54,427 nucleotides of DNA, taken from Kineosporia sp. A_224 (lineage in GTDB: Bacteria; Actinomycetota; Actinomycetes; Actinomycetales; Kineosporiaceae). The position numbers were made by a program, and so were the translations under genes. Under the pieces are notes generated by a model. The model did no database searches, was not told where the DNA came from, and was given only the letters and a program-made list of their open reading frames with translations. Positions 49,844 through 54,427 of the stretch are shown piece by piece. The first letter of the stretch is position 1. Every line of letters begins with the position of its first letter. Location of the stretch: contig NZ_MWLN01000216.1 of assembly GCF_002198655.1 (NCBI RefSeq), positions 1 to 54,427 of the forward strand. The letters run 5' to 3'.

Positions 49844-50107
49844 GCGTCCTGTGGTGGGTTGTGCACCTCATCCTCTGGTGGGTCGTGCACCCCATCGATG
49901 GGTGCCTTCGTCCTCTGGTGGGTCGTGCACCTCACGAGCGGCGTCCTCTGGCGGCTTGCCCACCTGACAGCAGGGGGTTGGCGTCCTCTGGCGGGTCAAC
50001 GACGTCAAAACCGTGTTTTGGGGTGCTTGCGACACCAGAGGACGAGTCGAACGTGCGTCTCCCACCAGAGGACGCCGCTCGTGAGGTGCACGACCCGCCA
50101 CAGGACG
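49844..50107. repeat. Nested palindromic repeat cluster, family B
   Basis: Five plus-orientation copies of a unit TCCTsTGGyGG(GT) begin near 49846, 49871, 49911, 49943 and 49983, and three inverted copies begin near 50035, 50065 and 50096. The 43 nt at 49909-49951 match the complement of 50065-50107 with two mismatches. The centre is CAAAAC-CGT-GTTTTG at 50006-50020. The inner 63 nt (49982-50044, CGTCCTCTGG to CCAGAGGACG) matches the single copy at 19940-19999. It lies between convergent genes (49750 and 50125). Confidence 0.85.
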
Positions 50108-50124
50108 GGACGTACCCCGCTGCG

Positions 50125-51639
50125 TCAGGCCGGGCGGGCGCGGCGGGTGCCGCCGTCCCGCCGGGTGCGGCCCGCGAGGCTGAGCGCCGAGGCGAAACCG
50201 GACGCCGCCGTCCCGACCGCGGCGATGCCCAGGCCCCACGCCCCGGACAGCGGCAGCACGAGCCCGACGAAGCCACCGGCGACCCAGGCCAGCTGCAGCA
50301 CCGTCTCGGAACGTGCGAAGGCCGACGTCCGGACCTCCTCGGGGACGTCGACCTGGACGAGCGCGTCGAGGCAGAGCTTGGCGAGCGACTGCGCGGTGCC
50401 CGCGACGAGGGCGACGGCGAAGACGGGCCACGGCCCGTAGGCCAGCGCCGCCCAGGCGGTGGCGAGCGCCGTCCCGGCGAGGGTGACGACGACGAGCCGT
50501 TCGGTGTCGACCCGCCGCAGCCGGTTGCCGAGCACGGTGCCGAGGCCGCCGCCGACCGCGGCGAGCGCGACGACGACCGCGACGGCCGTCGTCTGGCCGA
50601 AGCCGGGCAGCGGGTCGGTGCGCAGCCGGAACGCGAGGAAGAGCGTGAGGAAGCCGGTGAAGGCCCGCACCGTCGCGTTCCCGCGCAGCGCGAGCACGAC
50701 CCGGGGGCCGATGCTGCGGCGGCGCCGGCCGCTTGCGGAGTCGGGCGCGGACGCCGCCCGGTCCGCCCCGGGCTCGTCCTCCGGCCCGCCGTCGTCCACG
50801 GCCGTGCCCTCGGCGTCCGTGCCCGACGACAGCAGCGCCCCCACCTCGCCCTCGCCGACGTCGACGACGGCCGGCAGGGCCAGTGCGAGGACGACGCCGG
50901 CGGCGAGGACGACGAACGCCAGCCGTAGCGACCACTGCGGGCCGGCCCACGCGGTGAGGCCGACCCCGATCGGTGCCGCGACGACCATGGCCGCGACCCC
51001 GGCGAGCGAGATCCGCGAGTTCGCCGCGACGAGCCCGATGCCGCCGGGCAGCACCCGGGGCACGGCCGCCGCCCGGGTCACGTGGTACGCCTTCTGCCCC
51101 ACGAGGAAGCCGAACGCCGCGAGGTAGAACGACAGCGGGGTCGCGGACGCCACCGTCGCTCCGACCGCCCCGGCCATGACCCACGCGAGGAACGACCGCA
51201 CGAGCATCGTCGTCGCGAGCGCGTACCGCCGGCCGTGCCGCACCCGGTCGAGCAGCGGGCCGATGACCGGCGCGAGGACGGCGAACGGCACCATCGTCAC
51301 GAGCAGCGAGGTCGCGACCCGGCTGCGGGCCTCCTCGGTCGGGACGGCGAAGAAGACGGTGCTCGCGAGCGCGGTCGCGACGAGGACGTCCCCGGCGGTC
51401 TGGACGATGTGCAGCTCGAGGACCCGGGCGAGCCCGGACTCCCCGGCCCCGCCCGCGTGGGTCGCCGAGCGGACGGCGCGGATCCCGCCGCGGGCGGCCC
51501 GGGCCGACGCCTGTGCGGTCGCCCGGCCCGCACGCCGGGCCCCGCCGGCGGCGCGCCGGACGTCCCCGGCCAGCCGCCGGCCCCGCGCCGGGCGGGCAGC
51601 CGGGCGCTGCGGGGGACGAGGCGGGGGACCGAGCTCCAC
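50125..51639 (-). CDS. Major facilitator superfamily transporter
   Basis: 504 aa from GTG 51639, with GAGGATGG upstream. The first ~75 residues are Arg/Ala-rich and cytosolic. About ten to twelve membrane helices follow, starting at LHIVQTAGDVLVATALASTVFF. A loop motif RVRHGRRYALAT resembles MFS motif A (weak). An acidic insert (DVGEGEVGALLSSGTDAEGTAVDDGG...) of about 60 residues splits the two halves. Its closest layout is that of actinobacterial MFS exporters beside DUF3027. The substrate is unknown. It is divergent from the DUF3027 gene. Confidence 0.82.
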   Translation of the reverse strand: MELGPPPRPPQRPAARPARGRRLAGDVRRAAGGARRAGRATAQASARAARGGIRAVRSATHAGGAGESGLARVLELHIVQTAGDVLVATALASTVFFAVPTEEARSRVATSLLVTMVPFAVLAPVIGPLLDRVRHGRRYALATTMLVRSFLAWVMAGAVGATVASATPLSFYLAAFGFLVGQKAYHVTRAAAVPRVLPGGIGLVAANSRISLAGVAAMVVAAPIGVGLTAWAGPQWSLRLAFVVLAAGVVLALALPAVVDVGEGEVGALLSSGTDAEGTAVDDGGPEDEPGADRAASAPDSASGRRRRSIGPRVVLALRGNATVRAFTGFLTLFLAFRLRTDPLPGFGQTTAVAVVVALAAVGGGLGTVLGNRLRRVDTERLVVVTLAGTALATAWAALAYGPWPVFAVALVAGTAQSLAKLCLDALVQVDVPEEVRTSAFARSETVLQLAWVAGGFVGLVLPLSGAWGLGIAAVGTAASGFASALSLAGRTRRDGGTRRARPA

Positions 51640-51727
51640 GTGTCCATCCTCGCAAGCCGGGCGAGGTTCTCGCGGCGCGACGGGCGGTCGGGACCGCCGG
51701 GCCCCGGCGATGGGGGACAATCGACGC

Positions 51728-52972
51728 GTGCCTTCCACCCGCGCCGGCGACGCCGCCGTCCACGACGAGACCGTGACCGACCCCGAGCAGGCCGCCCCGG
51801 CCACGCCGGAGGCGTCCGTCGAGGGTCCCGGCGAGCACGACGCGCCGGCTCCGGACGCCGCAGCCGAGACCGCGGCCGAGCCCGTGACCGAGCCCGTGGC
51901 CGAGCCGGAGGAGGAGGCGCCGTACGCCGGCGACCCCGACCCGGTCGCCGCGGCCGCCGTCGACCTCGCCCGCGCGGCCGCCGAGGGGATCGCCGAGAAG
52001 GGCACGGTCGGCGAGCACCTGGGCGTGCACGCCGAGGCCCCCGGCGTCGTCACGCACGCCTTCGCGTGCACCGCGCGCGGGTACCGCGGCTGGTACTGGG
52101 CGATCAGCGTCGTCAACGTGCCCGGCGACGAGGTACCCACCGTCTCCGACACCGTGCTGCTGCCCGGCGGCGACGCGATCCTCTCCCCGACGTGGCTGCC
52201 CTGGTCGGACCGGCTCGCCCCGGGCGACCTGCGCGCGGCCGACGTTCTGCCCTATCGCGCCGACGACCCGTACCTCGAGCCCGGCTACACGCAGGCCGAC
52301 GACGACGAGGCCGACGAGGTCGCGCTCTGGGAGCTGGGCCTCGGCCGGGCCCGGGTGCTCGGTGCCCTCGGCCGGGCCGCCGCGACCGAGCGCTGGTACC
52401 TCGGGGACCGCGGCCCGACGGCCGAGGAGGCCATCCACGCCGCCGCACCGTGCTCCACGTGCGCGTACTTCCTGCCGATGGCCGGCGCCCTGCGCCAGGT
52501 CTTCGGGGTGTGCGCCAACGAGTGGTCGCCGTCGGACGCGCGGGTCGTCAGCGTCGACCACGGCTGCGGCGCGCACAGCGAGACGGACGTCGAGCCCGTC
52601 GAGCCGGTGCCGCTGCCCGAGCCGATCCTCGACGAGACCGGCGCCGAGTCGGTCGTCATCGTGCGCCGGGTCAAGGACGAGGCCGCGGACGACGTCGCTG
52701 CGGACGACGCCGACGCCGACGCGCCGGAGGCGGTGGCCGACGCCGACCCGGGCGTGGAGCCGGTCGCGGACGCCGAGCCGGTCTCCGAGGTCGAGCCCGT
52801 TGCCGACCTCGAGCCGGTGGCGCAGACCGAGCCGGTGGCGCAGGCCGAGCCGGTGGCGCAGACCGAGCCGGTGGCGCAGACCGAGCCGGTGGCGCAGACC
52901 GAGCCGGCAGCCGAGGCCCCCGCCGAGGAGCCCGCCGCTGCGACCGAGGCGGCGGCCACCCCCGAGTCGTGA
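51728..52972 (+). CDS. DUF3027 domain-containing protein
   Basis: 414 aa from GTG 51728. An acidic, Glu/Pro/Ala-rich N-terminus (1-75) leads to the DUF3027 core (about 80-290): VDLARAAAEGIAEKGTVGEHLGVHAE, FACTARGYRGWYWAISV, LVP-like SPTWLPWSDRLAPGDLRAADVLPY, and the putative metal site CSTCAYFLPMAGALRQVFGVCANEWSPSDARVVSVDHGCGAHSE with four Cys and His. The last ~120 residues are disordered and Glu/Val/Pro-rich with VAQTEP repeats (52811-52900). The stop overlaps the next start (GTGA). Function unknown. Confidence 0.88.
   Translation: MPSTRAGDAAVHDETVTDPEQAAPATPEASVEGPGEHDAPAPDAAAETAAEPVTEPVAEPEEEAPYAGDPDPVAAAAVDLARAAAEGIAEKGTVGEHLGVHAEAPGVVTHAFACTARGYRGWYWAISVVNVPGDEVPTVSDTVLLPGGDAILSPTWLPWSDRLAPGDLRAADVLPYRADDPYLEPGYTQADDDEADEVALWELGLGRARVLGALGRAAATERWYLGDRGPTAEEAIHAAAPCSTCAYFLPMAGALRQVFGVCANEWSPSDARVVSVDHGCGAHSETDVEPVEPVPLPEPILDETGAESVVIVRRVKDEAADDVAADDADADAPEAVADADPGVEPVADAEPVSEVEPVADLEPVAQTEPVAQAEPVAQTEPVAQTEPVAQTEPAAEAPAEEPAAATEAAATPES
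52811..52900 (+). repeat. Coding 18-bp minisatellite
   Basis: Five head-to-tail copies of GAGCCGGTGGCGCAGACC, the second with one base change, encoding EPVAQT x5 at the C-terminus of the DUF3027 protein. A sixth partial unit (GAGCCGGCAG) follows. Copy number is likely to vary between strains without changing frame. Confidence 0.9.
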
Positions 52973-54427
52973 GCGACGACCCGTCCGACGGCGACCCCTT
53001 CGACACCGGGGCGGTCCGGCAGCGGGTCCTCGCCGGGTGGCGGGCGGCGGCCGTCCGGTTCCGGGAGGACGCCAACGCCGAAGAGGACCTCGCCCTCGGC
53101 GGCTACCGCGACCGGCTCGTCGTCGAGCTGGCCCAGAACGCCGCCGACGCCGCGGCCCGGGCCGGGGTCGACGGCCGGCTGCTCCTGCGGCTCACCGACC
53201 TCGAGGACGGCCCCGTCCTCGTCGCGGCGAACACCGGCGCAGCGCTCGACGACGCCGGCGTCGAGGCGCTCTCGACCCTGCGCGCGTCCGCCAAGCGCGG
53301 CGACGCGTCGACGGTCGGCCGGTTCGGCGTCGGGTTCGCCGCCGTGCTCGGGGTCAGCGACGAGCCCGCGGTGCTCTCCCGGCACGGCGGCGTCCGGTTC
53401 TCCGCCGCCGACACCCGCGACCTCGTCACGCACGCGGCGGCCGGCACACCCGCGCTGGCCGAGGAGCTCGCCCGCCGGGACGGCCACGTCCCGGTGCTGC
53501 GGCTGCCCTTCCCCGCCGAGGGGACACCGCCCGAGGGCTACGACACGGCGGTCGTGCTCCCGCTGCGCGACGCCGTCGCCGAGGACCTCGTCGTCCGGCT
53601 CCTCGACGAGGTCGGCGACGCACTGCTCGTCGCGCTCCCGGCGCTCGCCGAGGTCATGCTCGAGCTGCCCGGCCGGGAGCCGCGCACGGTGCGCGACGTC
53701 GCGGCCCGCTGGCACGTCGTCCGCCGCTCCGGCCGGTTCGCCGACGCGCTGCTCGCCGACCGGCCCACCGAGGAGCGCGCCCGCACCGCGTGGTCGCTCA
53801 CCTGGGCCCTGCCTGCGGCAGGCTCTGCTCTGCCATCACCAGCGAGCCACCGGGACGGACCGGCCACCGGCTCGCTCCTGATGGCAGAGCAAGCGGGCGG
53901 TGGCTCGCTCCTGATGGCAGAGCAAAGCACGGCGCCACGCACCCAGGTCCTGCACGCCCCGACCCCGAGCGACGAGCCGCTGCCATGGCCCGCGCTGCTC
54001 GTCGGCACGTTCCCGCTCGACCCGTCGCGCCGGCACGTCGCCCCCGGGCCGGCGACGGACGCCCTCGTCCGCGAAGCCGCGGCCGGCTACGCCGACCTGC
54101 TCACCGAGGTCGCGGCCGCCGGCCGGACGCCGTGGGACCTCGTCCCGGTCGGGCTCCCCGCCGGGGTCCTCGACGGCGCCCTGCGGTCCGCGCTCGCCGA
54201 CCTGCTCCCCGGCACGGCGTTCCTCGTCGCCGCCGAGCAGCCGGAGCCCGGCCCCGACGGCGCGCCGCCCGCCGTGCTCCGCCCGCGGGACGCCGTCGCG
54301 CTCGACCCGCCCGCCGGCGCGGACGCCGCGGTCGTCGTGGCGCTCGCCCCGACCGTCGCCGGGCTCGTCCTCGTGCCCCGGGCCGCCCGGGCCGCGGCCG
54401 ACCTCGTCGGCGTCCGCCGGGTCGAGG
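52969..54427 (+). CDS. Sacsin N-terminal ATPase-like (GHKL) protein, 3' end beyond window
   Basis: At least 486 codons from GTG 52969, overlapping the DUF3027 stop. The ATP-binding GHKL fold is visible: LVVELAQNAADAAARAG (N box with the Glu/Asn Mg ligands), VLVAANTGAALDDAGV (G1-like) and ASTVGRFGVGFAAVLGVSD (lid with GxGF). It matches the sacsin/Hsp90-like N-terminal ATPase domain found beside DUF3027 in Micrococcales. At 53826-53924 the frame crosses an inserted repeat (see that entry), which gives a low-complexity stretch with two SLLMAEQ segments. No stop occurs before the window end. Confidence 0.85.
   Translation, partial: MSDDPSDGDPFDTGAVRQRVLAGWRAAAVRFREDANAEEDLALGGYRDRLVVELAQNAADAAARAGVDGRLLLRLTDLEDGPVLVAANTGAALDDAGVEALSTLRASAKRGDASTVGRFGVGFAAVLGVSDEPAVLSRHGGVRFSAADTRDLVTHAAAGTPALAEELARRDGHVPVLRLPFPAEGTPPEGYDTAVVLPLRDAVAEDLVVRLLDEVGDALLVALPALAEVMLELPGREPRTVRDVAARWHVVRRSGRFADALLADRPTEERARTAWSLTWALPAAGSALPSPASHRDGPATGSLLMAEQAGGGSLLMAEQSTAPRTQVLHAPTPSDEPLPWPALLVGTFPLDPSRRHVAPGPATDALVREAAAGYADLLTEVAAAGRTPWDLVPVGLPAGVLDGALRSALADLLPGTAFLVAAEQPEPGPDGAPPAVLRPRDAVALDPPAGADAAVVVALAPTVAGLVLVPRAARAAADLVGVRRVE
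53826..53924. repeat. Palindromic repeat inside the sacsin-like gene
   Basis: Three copies of a ~27-nt unit: inverted at 53826-53852 (TGCTCTGCCATCA...), direct at 53869-53891 (23 nt), and direct at 53898-53924 (CGGTGGCTCGCTCCTGATGG...). Direct copy 2 differs from the complement of the inverted copy at two positions. The three sit in one open frame, encoding two SLLMAEQ segments and a sequence unlike the rest of the protein. Confidence 0.85.

Noticed and set aside
49844-50107. CRISPR-like array
   Set aside because: Unit spacing is irregular, units occur in both orientations and the spacers are not unique; it is a palindromic repeat cluster.
1-54427. tRNA, rRNA, CRISPR array, insertion sequence or prophage
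   Set aside because: No cloverleaf-like segment, rRNA core sequence, regularly spaced repeats with unique spacers, transposase or phage gene was seen by eye; a tRNA or covariance search was not possible.

Overview
The window is very GC-rich chromosomal DNA from an actinomycete. The evidence is strong G/C third-position bias, many GTG starts, ATGA/GTGA start-stop overlaps, and typical actinobacterial families: bacterial XPB helicase, WXG100 protein, a HelR-like RNA polymerase-associated ATPase, DUF3027, a 126-aa cold-shock protein and a sigma-E-family ECF factor. The gene set would fit a Micrococcales member near Cellulomonas, but that placement is only an impression. No rRNA, tRNA, CRISPR array, transposase or prophage gene was seen.

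Layout. 1-1457: end of a sugar ABC ATPase and its permease. 1510-3384: GNAT, then an ArsR regulator with its SRPBCC partner. 3808-8713: a molybdenum-hydroxylase cluster in the order small, large, medium, coxG, with the AYRGAGR form II signature. 8744-19688: GNAT, HelR-like ATPase, WXG100, DUF4031, alpha/beta hydrolase, LacI regulator, HD protein, HtrA protease and several small genes. 20011-25514: a ferric-reductase-like membrane protein, an FMN-binding protein and ApbE, followed by a two-component system; together they look like an extracytoplasmic flavin electron-transfer module. 25666-34199: XPB helicase, a TrxB/AhpC/glutaredoxin operon, a frameshifted helicase-associated WYL gene, a secreted protein and an LLM oxidoreductase. 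34337-36576: PadR regulator with coupled HAAS-type membrane proteins. 36684-43148: acyl-CoA ligase, a paralogous gene pair, a second PadR operon and a DUF574 methyltransferase. 43566-47480: two ECF sigma loci and an aldo/keto reductase/MerR deletion scar. 47513-54427: HAD, lipoprotein, cold-shock protein, MFS, DUF3027 and a truncated sacsin-like ATPase.

The most unusual signals are non-coding or structural. Two separate families of palindromic repeats each occur twice between genes: one at 2434 and 7771, the other at 19940 and as a large nested palindrome at 49844-50107. A third repeat type lies in frame inside the sacsin-like gene (53826-53924). Three or four genes carry frame breaks (30550, 33145, 43768). 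One deletion appears to have fused the 3' end of an aldo/keto reductase gene to a MerR gene that lost its start. Several very small genes have strong ribosome binding sites (12120, 18820, 35864, 43458). The frame breaks could be sequencing errors, and only read-level data can decide.
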